From Trueperella pecoris (GTDB taxonomy: Bacteria > Actinomycetota > Actinomycetes > Actinomycetales > Actinomycetaceae): a stretch of DNA of 64,000 bases. The notes below the pieces were generated by a model. It ran no database searches and was not told the DNA's origin. It was given only the letters and a program-made list of their open reading frames with translations. Location: the NCBI RefSeq assembly GCF_014926385.1, contig NZ_CP053291.1:2108001-2172000 (forward strand), in the 5' to 3' direction. The position numbers and the translations under genes were made by a program. How positions within the stretch are numbered: position 1 is the stretch's first letter; each line of letters begins with the position of its first letter. Positions 9,046 through 17,494 of this stretch are shown one piece after another.

Positions 9046-9456
9046 ATGGACACACCCTTTGAAGAGCAACTACGCGAAGCTGGCCTTCGCGTCACGCGCC
9101 CGCGGCTGTCGGTGCTCGAAGAGCTCGAAGCTCGACCGCACTCCACCGCAGACGCTGTCCGTCAGGGTGTCACCCAGCGCCTCGGTTCTGTCTCCACGCA
9201 GGCAATCTACGACGTCCTCCACGTCCTCACCGAAAAGGGCCTCCTGCGCGAAATCGAGCCACACGGATCCGTCCCCCTCTATGAACTCGCGCGTCACGAC
9301 AATCATCACCACCTCGTGTGCCGCAAGTGCCGCACGCTCGTCGACATTCCGTGCGTCGTCGGATCGGCACCCTGCCTCGAGCCTTCAGATACTCATGGTT
9401 TCGTGATCGACGAGGCGGAAGTGACCTTCTGGGGCTACTGCCCTGCCTGCCAATAG
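9046..9456 (+). CDS. furA: Fur-family regulator, FurA/CatR (peroxide-sensing) type
   Basis: 136 aa winged-helix metalloregulator. Its sequence resembles mycobacterial FurA and Streptomyces CatR closely: LRVTRPRLSVLEEL at the start, SVSTQAIYDVLHVLTEKGL as the recognition region, HDNHHHLVCRKC as the metal-binding segment and a final CPAC pair for structural zinc. FurA normally represses catalase-peroxidase and itself. Here no catalase gene is adjacent; luxS follows 178 bp downstream on the same strand. ATG at 9046 fits family length, but no clear ribosome binding site precedes it. Confidence 0.88.
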   Translation: MDTPFEEQLREAGLRVTRPRLSVLEELEARPHSTADAVRQGVTQRLGSVSTQAIYDVLHVLTEKGLLREIEPHGSVPLYELARHDNHHHLVCRKCRTLVDIPCVVGSAPCLEPSDTHGFVIDEAEVTFWGYCPACQ

Positions 9457-9514
9457 GCGCATATCTTAGCTTTCAGTTTTCCACCATCCCGGCGACTAAT
9501 AGCCCCTATTTCGC

Positions 9515-9520
9515 TATACT
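9515..9520 (+). promoter_or_regulatory. Candidate -10 element for luxS
   Basis: TATACT lies 115 bp before the luxS start; the -35 is weak. A 9 bp inverted repeat (TATCTTAGC around 9464 and GCTAAGATA around 9521) flanks it at about 50 bp spacing and could be an operator. Confidence 0.35.
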
Positions 9521-9634
9521 GCTAAGATAACTACACGTCAAAAAATCTGTCGGGCACCATAGCACGTAACTTTCTCGGCCGTCGTCGAAACGCCACACGA
9601 AGGATCGTCCATGCTGCCCTGGGGAGGAACCCGT

Positions 9635-10096
9635 ATGGAGAAAATGAACGTCGAGTCTTTCAACCTCGACCACACCTTGGTGGCAGCGCCATTCATCCGC
9701 ATCGCGGACGTCAAGCGACTACCTCACGGAGACGTCCTCACGAAGTACGACGTGCGCTTCTGCCAACCCAACGAAGACCACCTCGACATGCCCGCAGTCC
9801 ACTCCATCGAACATTCGGTGGCCGAATACGCGCGCAACCACACCGACGACATCGTCGACTTTTCCCCGATGGGCTGCCAAACCGGCTTCTACCTCATCCG
9901 CAACGCCGAACCCGACGTCGAAGGCACGATGGCCCTCCTGGAACACGCCTTCCGCGACATCCTCGCCGCCACGTCCGTCCCGGCCGCCAACGAGGTCCAG
10001 TGCGGTTGGGGCTCCAATCATTCTCTCGACGCCGCCCAGGCCGCCATCTCCACCATGCTTGAGGCACGCTCGCAGTGGGGTGTCGTGTACGCATGA
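9635..10096 (+). CDS. luxS: S-ribosylhomocysteine lyase (AI-2 synthase)
   Basis: Cleaves S-ribosylhomocysteine to homocysteine and DPD, the precursor of AI-2. 153 aa. Metal ligands H56 and H60 (HSIEH, with E59 as base) and C123 are present, and catalytic C81 lies in [12 protein letters not shown] at 9635 has GGGAGGA upstream at good spacing. The last codons overlap the start of the next gene (ATGA), the nucleosidase that makes its substrate, so the two activated-methyl-cycle steps are coupled. Confidence 0.96.
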   Translation: MEKMNVESFNLDHTLVAAPFIRIADVKRLPHGDVLTKYDVRFCQPNEDHLDMPAVHSIEHSVAEYARNHTDDIVDFSPMGCQTGFYLIRNAEPDVEGTMALLEHAFRDILAATSVPAANEVQCGWGSNHSLDAAQAAISTMLEARSQWGVVYA

Positions 10097-11442
10097 CCAC
10101 AATTAACGCCATTATCGTTGCCGCTATGACGGAGGAGATGACCCCGTTCACCTCCCTCCTGCCCGACTTTACGACGTCGAACGTGCGCACCCCGTTCGGA
10201 TCGGCCTTCCTCGCCCGCAAGGGCCGCTCTTCCATCCTCTTTCTCACGACGGGCGTGGGCATGGTAGCCGCCTCGGGCCTGCTCGCATGGGCGCTGGGTA
10301 AGTTCGAACCGCGCGCTATCGTGTCCGTCGGTTCCGCCGGCGGTCTCGATGACTCGCTCGCGATCGGGGACATCGTCGTCGGCACAAAGTACGTTCACGG
10401 AGCCGCGGACGCCACCGCGTTCGGCTACGCACCCGGTCAGGTTCCGGGCCAGCCCGAATACTTCGAAGCGACCGCGGACCTCGTCGAAGCCGCACAGGCT
10501 GCCAGCCAGGCGAACCGCAGCACGCACGCCGGGCTCGTCGTCTCCTCCGACTCGTTCATAACCGAGGCCAACGTCGCCAACATGCGCACAACCTTCCCAG
10601 GCGTCCTGTCCGCCGACATGGAATCCCAGGCGCTCGCCCAGATCGCCCACGCCTTCGACATCCCCTTCGCGTCGGTGCGATCAATTTCCGACGTCGTTGG
10701 CGCCAGTGACGCCAAGAAGCAAGCGCAAACCTTTAATGAAGAGCTGGACGGGGTTGCCACCGCGGCTGCCCGAACGGTACTTGACCTGCTCTCACGCACG
10801 TCGGCGCTCGACATCGAGCGTTCCGGTCACGGCCCAGCCCAATATTTTTCCAAGGCGTCATTGCAGTGTGCCCTGTTCCTCATGCTCGCCAAGGCCCACA
10901 AGCTCGAACCAAGCGCTGCGACGCTGCCCGATGGCCTCGCAGCCGACATCGCCGAACACGTCGACAGGCTTGAGCCAGGCGTCCGCGAGCGCGTAATCAA
11001 GCTGATCGCTGCAGGCTACAAGTTCTCGGAAAACGAGCCTTCCGCCACCCTGACCGCGAAGGACTACGACACTCAGCGGGCCGAGTTCGTTAAGAGCCAC
11101 GGCAAGGACCAAAGCGGCTTCATGTGGCCGCCGACCTCGCAGACGGTGATCAAGCGATTCAATGGTTATTGGAACGACGCCCTGACCTCGATTGGTCTCA
11201 AACCACGCCGGGGCCGCAATCGTGGCGGACTGAAGTTCTCTTCCGACGACTACCTGTTCGCCATTCGCTCCTATGTGATCGACGCCCACCACGACCGCCG
11301 CCAGCCCTCGTTCAATGCCTACACGGCCTGGCTGACCGAGTCGGGCAACGCAGGAAAATTGCCCTCGGGCGCCGCTATTCGGCAACGGTTCGGGTCCTGG
11401 AAGGAAGCGCTCAACGCTGCTGCCATCGATCGGGAGTCTTAA
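10093..11442 (+). CDS. 5'-methylthioadenosine/S-adenosylhomocysteine nucleosidase fused to two HNH-associated (HEAR-type) repeats
   Basis: Residues 1-232 are a complete MTA/SAH nucleosidase (Pfs/MtnN): E15 in AAMTEEM, SSDSFI (151-156), M176-E177 and catalytic D200 in RSISDVVG. It removes adenine from SAH to give S-ribosylhomocysteine for LuxS. Standalone enzymes are about 230 aa; this one has 449. Residues 240-320 are an unrecognised helical segment. Residues 325-370 and 383-445 look like two homing-endonuclease-associated repeats, ending in [17 protein letters not shown] and [17 protein letters not shown], a DNA-binding-type module. No nuclease motif is seen. ATG at 10093 overlaps the luxS stop. 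Confidence 0.85.
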   Translation: MTTINAIIVAAMTEEMTPFTSLLPDFTTSNVRTPFGSAFLARKGRSSILFLTTGVGMVAASGLLAWALGKFEPRAIVSVGSAGGLDDSLAIGDIVVGTKYVHGAADATAFGYAPGQVPGQPEYFEATADLVEAAQAASQANRSTHAGLVVSSDSFITEANVANMRTTFPGVLSADMESQALAQIAHAFDIPFASVRSISDVVGASDAKKQAQTFNEELDGVATAAARTVLDLLSRTSALDIERSGHGPAQYFSKASLQCALFLMLAKAHKLEPSAATLPDGLAADIAEHVDRLEPGVRERVIKLIAAGYKFSENEPSATLTAKDYDTQRAEFVKSHGKDQSGFMWPPTSQTVIKRFNGYWNDALTSIGLKPRRGRNRGGLKFSSDDYLFAIRSYVIDAHHDRRQPSFNAYTAWLTESGNAGKLPSGAAIRQRFGSWKEALNAAAIDRES

Positions 11443-11502
11443 AGCGCCGGTCGGGCCCGGTCGGTGAGTGTCGGCTCGGCTCGCCGTCGCCGTCCTCGCC
11501 GT

Positions 11503-11599
11503 CGCACTTCTCCGCCAACGGCGCACCTTAAACCTGTGTTTAAGGTGCGCCGTTTATGCCGAGGTGCGTCATCAGTGGGGAAGTGCGTCACCAGCGGGA
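11503..11599. repeat. Repeat family A, copy 2
   Basis: Same architecture as 5433-5548: a perfect 14 bp stem (11520-11533 with 11538-11551, loop CTGT), three 19 bp units to the right starting at 11543, 11562 and 11581 (RGGTGCGYC), and inverted CGCAC units on the left at 11503 and 11522. It lies between two converging genes and could serve as a bidirectional terminator. Confidence 0.8.
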
Positions 11600-11640
11600 G
11601 CGAGATGACGCCCCGCCAGCGCGATGCCGCTCAGGCCCGT

Positions 11641-13743
11641 CTAAGCGACTCCCAGTTGCCGCAACACGAAAGCCAGCTCGCGCGCGCGACGCTCCCACCG
11701 GGAATATCGGCCGGATCCGCCGGCGTGACCGGCAACTTTCTCGGTGTATTGCAGGATCATGCCCGAATCTTCGGCGACGGTGTTGCGTAGTTCCTGAATC
11801 CACTTCGTGGGCTCGAGGTAGGACACACGCACATCGTTCAAGGACGTGGTCGCGAGGATTGCAGGGTACCGCACGGCCCGAATATTCTCATACGGAGAGT
11901 ATTGAGCCATGTAGTCATATACTTCTGCGGACTCGATTGGATTGCCCCATTCTTCCCACTCGCCCACGGTCAACGGAAGTTCGGGCTTCAGGATTGTGGT
12001 GAGCGCGTCCACGAAAGGAACGCCCGCGAGAATGACCCGGTAAAGCTCGGGGGCAAGGTTGGTCACGGCACCCATCAGCAGTCCGCCGGCGGAGCGCCCC
12101 TCAGCCGCAAGCCGACCGCCGTCGACCAACCCGCTGTCAACAAGCTGACGGGATGCCGCAACGAAGTCCGTGAACGTGTTCTTCTTTTTAAGAAGGCGCC
12201 CGTCTTCGTACCATTCGCGCCCCATCTCGCCGCCGCCGCGAATATGGGCGACGGCGTAGACGACGCCGCGATCAAGCAGCGGCAACCGCATAGCGGTGAA
12301 ATACGGATCGTTGGAAACCTCGTAGGAACCATATCCATAGATGAATCCGGGGTTAGTCCCCTTACGATCGAGGTCAGCGCGGTGGGCGATCGTCATCGGG
12401 ATCTTCACCCCGTCTGCCGCCGTCGCCCATTCGCGGTACTCGACGTAGGAGTCAGGATCATAACCGGGCACGTCGAGGCGCTTGAGCGTCTCAAGCTTCT
12501 TGTTCTCCACATCCCACGACATCCACGTGCGCGGCTGGATGAGCGATTCGGCGACGACGTCGATCACAGTACTCTCCCACTCGGGATTAGCAGCAAACTC
12601 CACCGTCATGGTCTCCGGAATCGGTACGACGTACGACTCCTCCCAACCCTTTTCCGCGCGTTCCATCACTCGAATCTGAGTGCCGCCGTTTGAGCGCATT
12701 TCGAACGCGGCAAAGTCCTTGAAGGCCGTCACGTCAAAAATACGTTCACCCTTTGCCGGCTTGACCAGGCTCAGCCACTCTTTTGGCTCGCTCGGACGCA
12801 CGGGCGCGCTGGCCAGCTCAAAACCGATCTCGTTGACGTTATGGCAGATCAGAAGCTCGTCGCCGGCGGGCTCGACCCAATAAGAAACACCCTGTTGGCG
12901 CGGGCGCACGAGGATTTCCTCGAGGGTGACAGTCGAGATGAGGCGAACCTCGGTCGTGTCCGTGGACGCGGCACTGACCACCATCCACGTCCCCTCACGC
13001 GAAGCCTCGATCCACAGGTTATACATCTCGTCATTTTCCTGGCAGATGAGCACATCTTCCTCGGGACTCGTGCCAACCCGGTGCAACCACACCTCGTGGG
13101 GACGCCAGGCATCATCCACGCGCGTGTAGAAGACACCACTGGAGTCAGCCAACCACACTAGTCCGTAGCCGATGCCTTCAACGGCGTCGTCGACGACGAC
13201 GTCCGACTCAATCTCATGAATACGAAGTTTGAAGTGCTCATCGCCCGTCGTGTCCATCGCGAGCGCGAAAAGGCGGCCGTCGGGGGAAACCTCCGACGAC
13301 CCCGTGGCAAAGTACTCTTCGTGGGCACCAAGTTGGTTGGCGTCATACACGCAGGTCTCGCCAGCGCCGGCAGTCCCGGGCTGCGGACGCTCGCCCGAGG
13401 CCTTCTCCGTCTGCTTCAGCCCATTGACCGGAACGCGGAACAGGCCCTCATATGGGCGACCCTCCCACGTGCGACTCCAGTACCAGTAATCACCCTGGCG
13501 CACCGGAACCGAAACATCCGTCTCCTTGGTCCGCGAGGCAATCTCGGCCACGATCTGTTCGCGCAGCCCCTGCTGATCCCGCGTATTTTCATCGAACCAA
13601 GCGTTCTCAGCATCGATGTGTTCACACACGCGCGACTCGTCTTCACGCATCCATTCGTAGTAATCGATGAAGGTCTGCCCATGGAAGTGCCGCTCGTAGG
13701 GGATTCGCTGCGCGCGTGGAGCCCCCGCATTCAAATTCGTCAT
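11641..13743 (-). CDS. ptrB: Oligopeptidase B (S9A serine peptidase)
   Basis: Cytosolic serine peptidase cleaving short peptides after basic residues. 700 aa with an N-terminal beta-propeller and C-terminal alpha/beta-hydrolase domain. Catalytic triad: about S551 in EGRSAGG, D637 in SLNDVRV and H673 in GHAGGSGRY. Start ATG at 13743 (MTNLNAGAPRAQ) fits oligopeptidase B; a longer upstream frame runs into a palindromic intergenic region. Convergent with the nucleosidase gene. Confidence 0.93.
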   Translation of the reverse strand: MTNLNAGAPRAQRIPYERHFHGQTFIDYYEWMREDESRVCEHIDAENAWFDENTRDQQGLREQIVAEIASRTKETDVSVPVRQGDYWYWSRTWEGRPYEGLFRVPVNGLKQTEKASGERPQPGTAGAGETCVYDANQLGAHEEYFATGSSEVSPDGRLFALAMDTTGDEHFKLRIHEIESDVVVDDAVEGIGYGLVWLADSSGVFYTRVDDAWRPHEVWLHRVGTSPEEDVLICQENDEMYNLWIEASREGTWMVVSAASTDTTEVRLISTVTLEEILVRPRQQGVSYWVEPAGDELLICHNVNEIGFELASAPVRPSEPKEWLSLVKPAKGERIFDVTAFKDFAAFEMRSNGGTQIRVMERAEKGWEESYVVPIPETMTVEFAANPEWESTVIDVVAESLIQPRTWMSWDVENKKLETLKRLDVPGYDPDSYVEYREWATAADGVKIPMTIAHRADLDRKGTNPGFIYGYGSYEVSNDPYFTAMRLPLLDRGVVYAVAHIRGGGEMGREWYEDGRLLKKKNTFTDFVAASRQLVDSGLVDGGRLAAEGRSAGGLLMGAVTNLAPELYRVILAGVPFVDALTTILKPELPLTVGEWEEWGNPIESAEVYDYMAQYSPYENIRAVRYPAILATTSLNDVRVSYLEPTKWIQELRNTVAEDSGMILQYTEKVAGHAGGSGRYSRWERRARELAFVLRQLGVA

Positions 13744-13863
13744 GCACCAATTGTAGGCAGAACCTCCGCAGCTTCCTGCATGGGCGGACCTGCCAGGCAG
13801 AACCTCCCGGCACCGGCGCCGCAAAATCCTGCTACCTCGCCGCCCACCCCACCTCGCCTCGCC

Positions 13864-13936
13864 GCCAAATCCTGTGAGTATTTGGTTTTTCGTGAACACA
13901 CTTGCCATTTTTGACCAAAAACTCACAGGATTTGGC
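13864..13936. repeat. Large imperfect palindrome
   Basis: Arms of about 23 bp (13864 GCCAAATCCTGTGAGT and its inverted copy ending at 13936) differ at one position and enclose about 27 bp. AAATCCTG also occurs once more just to the left, near 13834. Confidence 0.8.
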
Positions 13937-14009
13937 TGGGGTCGGGACTAGCCCCGCCCATCGCAGGCGGTTTTGACGGCTTGCGTTAGGCAAATTATCC
14001 CCAATATCA

Positions 14010-14039
14010 GACCAACACCCCTCAAATGGGGTGTTGGTC
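14010..14039. other. Perfect 12 bp hairpin in a divergent promoter region
   Basis: GACCAACACCCC (14010-14021), loop TCAAAT, and its exact inverted copy (14028-14039). It lies upstream of both neighbours, so it is more likely an operator or leader structure than a terminator. Confidence 0.6.
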
Positions 14040-14159
14040 CACTGCTGGCCCGGCTGGCGGGTCAAACCCCCTAGGCCCGCCAGGCCCCACAAGCCCCACA
14101 GCCGCCGGCGGCCCCGCTTCACATCGCACCTTTCCGCTCCACATATGTAGGGTGGGGGC

Positions 14160-14858
14160 ATGGAACATGACATCGTGGTTCACGCGTGGGCTGACATCGC
14201 CTGCCCGTGGTGCTGGATCGGAAAGCAGCGCCTCCAGAAGGGGATTGAGGAATCGGGCCAGAAGGTCGCGGTTGAATACCACTCGTATCAGCTGCGCCCC
14301 GACGCGCCGACCTCTCCGACCGGCCCCTACGCCGAGTCGTTCGCGGAGGCGAAGGGATTCACGTTGGCCAAGGTCCACGAGTCGTTACAGACGACCGCGG
14401 AGCTTGCCGCCGCTGAAGGGCTGACGATGAATTGGGCCGAGGCGAGCGCGGTCAATACTTTCCTCGCCCACCAGCTGGTGTATGCGGCGAAAGCCCGTGG
14501 CACGACGCCGGAGGAGTCGGCTCTTCTTGGCGCGAAGGCGCTCGAGCGCCTTTACGTCGCCCATTTCACCGAGGCTCGCAACGTGGCCGACACCGACACC
14601 CTTGTCGAGGTTGCCGAGGAGCTGGGCATGGATCCGTCCGAGGTTTCCGACGAGCTCGAGTCGGGCGAGTATGCCGACGCCGTCCGCGCCGACATCCGCG
14701 ATGCCCGAGCCCTGGGCATCCAGGGCGTTCCCTTCTACGTCGTGGGCGGGAAGTTTGGAATCTCTGGTGCCCAGCCGGTTGAGGTCTTTTCAGACACGAT
14801 CAAGCGAGCCGTGGCCGAGCTGCAGGTGGCTCACGCCCAGGAGGTCCCGCTCGACTAG
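14160..14858 (+). CDS. DsbA-family oxidoreductase, FrnE-like
   Basis: 232 aa thioredoxin-fold protein with an inserted helical domain, as in FrnE and 2-hydroxychromene-2-carboxylate isomerase-like proteins. The active site is CPWC (C15, C18) in ADIACPWCWIG, and the cis-proline loop is in IQGVPFYVV. No signal peptide, so it acts in the cytosol, probably in thiol redox homeostasis. Single gene upstream of convergent rnhA. Confidence 0.88.
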   Translation: MEHDIVVHAWADIACPWCWIGKQRLQKGIEESGQKVAVEYHSYQLRPDAPTSPTGPYAESFAEAKGFTLAKVHESLQTTAELAAAEGLTMNWAEASAVNTFLAHQLVYAAKARGTTPEESALLGAKALERLYVAHFTEARNVADTDTLVEVAEELGMDPSEVSDELESGEYADAVRADIRDARALGIQGVPFYVVGGKFGISGAQPVEVFSDTIKRAVAELQVAHAQEVPLD

Positions 14859-14962
14859 CGCCTCACCGACGTGAGCCCCCGGGATTTTCGACATCGCCGC
14901 GCCCGAGGAGATGGAGTTCGGTCCCACCCGAGTGAGCCCCACCCGCGTGAGCCCGGGCGTTA

Positions 14963-15430
14963 TTACCGGCGCGAGTGCAGCGCGGTTTGTTGCACGGCGA
15001 GGGTGTCGGCGAGCTCGTTGGCCGCGTCTCCCGAATGCCCGCGCACCCATTCGATGTCGGTCCGGCCGGTGCGGGCTTCGTAAAGGTTGACCATGCGCTC
15101 GATCAGTTCCCGGTTGAGCACCGGTTTTCCATCTGCCTTCTTCCACCCACGACGCCGCCACCCCGGCGCCCATTCTGTCATCGACTTAATCACGTAGGAA
15201 GAATCAGAACGAAGCAGAAGGTTGGCCTCGGGCCCAGCGAATTCCAGCGCGGAGATCATCGCCGTGAGCTCCATGATGTTATTGGTGGTCTTCGCTGCGC
15301 CACCAGCGCCGGTCTGCCCCGAGTACTGCTCTACCCATGCCCAACCGCCCGGGCCGGGGTTGCCTGAGCAGGAGCCATCGGTGGCAATTACAAGGTCGTA
15401 GCCCTCCTTGGGGCGTCCAATCTGAGTCAT
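14963..15430 (-). CDS. rnhA: Ribonuclease HI
   Basis: Degrades the RNA strand of RNA-DNA hybrids. 155 aa. All four catalytic carboxylates are visible: D18 (ATDGS), E54 (NIMEL), D76 (LRSDSS) and D142 (NELAD), plus the conserved HSGDAAN loop. The handle region (WRRRGWKKADGKPV) is as in bacterial type 1 enzymes. ATG at 15430 (MTQIGRPKEG) fits; an upstream extension in the same frame lacks homology. Divergent from the macrodomain gene. Confidence 0.94.
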   Translation of the reverse strand: MTQIGRPKEGYDLVIATDGSCSGNPGPGGWAWVEQYSGQTGAGGAAKTTNNIMELTAMISALEFAGPEANLLLRSDSSYVIKSMTEWAPGWRRRGWKKADGKPVLNRELIERMVNLYEARTGRTDIEWVRGHSGDAANELADTLAVQQTALHSRR

Positions 15431-15656
15431 TCCATCAGCATACGTGACGCGCCCCGACACCCACGATTCTCGCCCGTGCCACCCGTGCCCGCACGATGCA
15501 CCACGCACGGTCCGCCGCCCATCGGCACCCGGACCTACACCCACACCCATGTCAGCGGCGCGGGCGAACGTGACAAGCGAGACGGCGTCGTGCGCGAGGT
15601 ACCTGCATATGGGCAACTCGGGTAATCTTGAATTGAGCAACGTGAGGAAGGTTAGA

Positions 15657-16565
15657 ATGCTGCAACTCGAGGACTATAGGGACGCCATTTCGCTCTCGGA
15701 GCCGTTCCCCGCGCCGGTGGACGATACGCGTAGCACTTACGATCTGCTGATGACCGCACTCGGCGGCCTCAACAACAAGCACTACACGGGCACCGGCTCG
15801 ATCGCCCACCTCTCAACCGACGAGGGCCTCCTCCGTTGGCTTCAGGCCGAACTCGCCCTGCGCGAGCCTGAGCCGTTGAACCCGGTCGCCTCGCGCGCAA
15901 TCAACACGCTTCTCTACCGCCAGGTCGGCGAGCATGGCCGCGTCGAGGCCAATAACCTGCGCCGTGTGCACGATCTCCTGCCCGAAAACGACTTCGGCGC
16001 GTCCGCCGAGACCGTACTCTTCCGCGGAGATATGCGTCAGCTGGTGATCGACGCCGTCGTCAACACCGCCCTTCCCGATCTCACCGGATGCCGAATCCCA
16101 CTCCACGGATGCCTCGACTCCGTGCTCCACGCCCAAGCCGGCCCGTGGATGCGTAGCGACTGCGCCAAAATTATGGAGCTTCAGGGCACCGCGACCGAGG
16201 ATCCCGGCAACGCCAAGATCACGCGCGGCTACCGTTTGCCGGCCAAGTACGTCATTCATACTGTCGGCCCGAACGTCAAGGACGGCAAGATCGAGGATTC
16301 GGACCGCGAAGTCCTCTACAACTGCTACTGGAGCTCGCTCGAGCTCGCCCGCCACATGGAGGACGTGCGTTCGATCGCTTTCCCCGCAATCGCCACCGGC
16401 TACAACGCGTTCCCGATCCGCGAGGCTGCACAAATCGCCCTCGACGCCGTCAACACGTGGATGGACGCCAACAGCCAGCACCTCGACTTGGTCGTCTTCT
16501 CTGTGCACTCCGAGTCCGACGCGCTCACCTACGCCGATGTACTTAACACCTGGATTGACGACTAG
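15657..16565 (+). CDS. Zinc-containing macrodomain protein, predicted protein-ADP-ribose hydrolase
   Basis: 302 aa. About 110 N-terminal residues form a helical cap, then a macrodomain begins at FRGDMRQLVIDAVVNTA. The sequence GCRIPLHGC supplies C145, H150 and C152, the zinc ligands that mark the bacterial Zn-macrodomain ADP-ribosyl-glutamate/aspartate hydrolases. The family loop GNAKITRGYRLPAKYVIHTV follows. Relatives often sit with SirTM sirtuins and lipoylation genes; here the gene stands alone, so its target is unknown. Start ATG at 15657 has GAGGAAGG upstream. Confidence 0.88.
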   Translation: MLQLEDYRDAISLSEPFPAPVDDTRSTYDLLMTALGGLNNKHYTGTGSIAHLSTDEGLLRWLQAELALREPEPLNPVASRAINTLLYRQVGEHGRVEANNLRRVHDLLPENDFGASAETVLFRGDMRQLVIDAVVNTALPDLTGCRIPLHGCLDSVLHAQAGPWMRSDCAKIMELQGTATEDPGNAKITRGYRLPAKYVIHTVGPNVKDGKIEDSDREVLYNCYWSSLELARHMEDVRSIAFPAIATGYNAFPIREAAQIALDAVNTWMDANSQHLDLVVFSVHSESDALTYADVLNTWIDD

Positions 16566-16604
16566 GTAAATTTTCACGACGCCGTTCGGCCTCGTCAGAT
16601 GCAA

Positions 16605-16633
16605 AAGCGTGTGGGCCGGAGACCCGCACGCTT
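16605..16633 (+). terminator. Probable terminator after the macrodomain gene
   Basis: 11 bp arms AAGCGTGTGGG and CCCGCACGCTT (one G-T pair) around a 7-nt loop, 40 bp past the stop codon. No T run. Confidence 0.45.
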
Positions 16634-16694
16634 AAAGGATCGCGATTATCGGAGGACTGCGCCTCGCGCGTTTCGCCGATCTAGCTTTCGCCGA

Positions 16695-16994
16695 CTAGGC
16701 TTCTGCCTTCGTCTTACGGCCCTTGTAGAGGAAACCGTAGGCAGTCAGGCCGAGGCCCATGACGAAGAGGCCGATCCCAGCGAGCTTTGCCACCTCGCCC
16801 ACGGCCTCGAGGGTCATGCCAGCTTCGAGGCCGGCGCGCTTCACGGCGGACTTTATGTGGGCGTAGATGTAGTGGTCGGCGAAGATTCGGGCCTGGTCGC
16901 CGGTCGTTACCGTCTGCCCGGCGACGGTCGGAGCAGGCCGGCGACGGTCCGAGCTCGCTTTCAGCCCGATCACCCGCTGATCACCCGTGCGCAA
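16695..16994 (-). CDS. Small single-pass membrane protein of unknown function
   Basis: Up to 99 aa, with a convincing second half: TTGDQARIFADHYIYAHI, then a C-terminal transmembrane helix (AGIGLFVMGLGLTAYGFL) and a basic tail. The composition looks coding, and TGDQAR-FADHYI resembles a segment of actinobacterial membrane proteins often mislabelled LigA. No good start codon or ribosome site: TTG at 16994 is the longest option, and the first 30 residues look non-coding. It may be a shortened remnant of a larger membrane protein. Confidence 0.45.
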   Translation of the reverse strand: MRTGDQRVIGLKASSDRRRPAPTVAGQTVTTGDQARIFADHYIYAHIKSAVKRAGLEAGMTLEAVGEVAKLAGIGLFVMGLGLTAYGFLYKGRKTKAEA

Positions 16995-17118
16995 GCAGCG
17001 CCGGGGCCGTTTTCGACGAATGAGAAGCGACTACGACCGCCGCCCGGTCAGCCAAGCCAATGCCCTCACATCCGGAATCGGAAGGCGTCGACACCGAGCC
17101 GGGATGCCGGAGAAAACG

Positions 17119-17158
17119 AAACGCTGACAACCACTTTTCGTTGGTATGTCAGCGTTTT
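17119..17158 (-). terminator. Terminator of tRNA-Leu
   Basis: Inverted repeat with AAACGCTGACA and TGTCAGCGTTT as outer arms, directly downstream of the minus-strand tRNA, followed on that strand by a T-rich stretch. Confidence 0.65.
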
Positions 17159-17164
17159 ATCTGT

Positions 17165-17247
17165 GCTCGAGGGGGGAGTTGAACCCCCACGCCCTTTCGG
17201 GCACACGGACCTGAACCGTGCGCGTCTGCCTATTCCGCCACTCGAGC
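17165..17247 (-). tRNA. tRNA-Leu (anticodon CAG)
   Basis: 83-nt class II tRNA. Acceptor arms GCTCGAG and CTCGAGC pair; the anticodon loop is TTCAGGT; a long variable arm (TGCCCGAAAGGGCG) and a T-arm with GGTTCAACT are present. CCA is not encoded. Confidence 0.95.
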
Positions 17248-17494
17248 AAGTGCATTAGCGGCGTAGAACAGCCTACACGTATATCGGCGATCGTTCCAAC
17301 TCGGCGCCGAGGCTTTCTCATGCATTTGATCACCACCACCTGTGGGCCGAGTGGAGCGGACTATCGGCAGCCGCGCGGGCCAGACGGCCGGCGACCAAAA
17401 CCAGCCCGTCGCCTGATGACCTCACACATATGAAACGAGTAGTCTAAGAGTAGAGATGCTATGTCTTATGGCAGCTGACCCCGAAAGGATCACG

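Larger units (their letters stand above)
13744..14159. other. Divergent intergenic region with two large palindromes
   Basis: 416 bp between ptrB and the FrnE-like gene with no supported gene. It contains a long imperfect palindrome (13864-13936) and a perfect hairpin (14010-14039). Promoters for both flanking genes must be here. Confidence 0.7.

Noticed and set aside
9457-9634. SAM or SAH riboswitch upstream of luxS
   Set aside because: No conserved riboswitch core could be recognised by eye; only a short inverted repeat and a -10 were seen.
13832-14424. Open frames across the ptrB/FrnE-like divergent gap
   Set aside because: They are built from the palindromes and Pro/Gly/Arg-rich GC sequence and have no family match.
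16599-17258. 219-codon plus-strand frame overlapping the small membrane protein and tRNA-Leu
   Set aside because: It runs across the tRNA gene and a terminator, and its sequence is Arg/Pro-rich without motifs.
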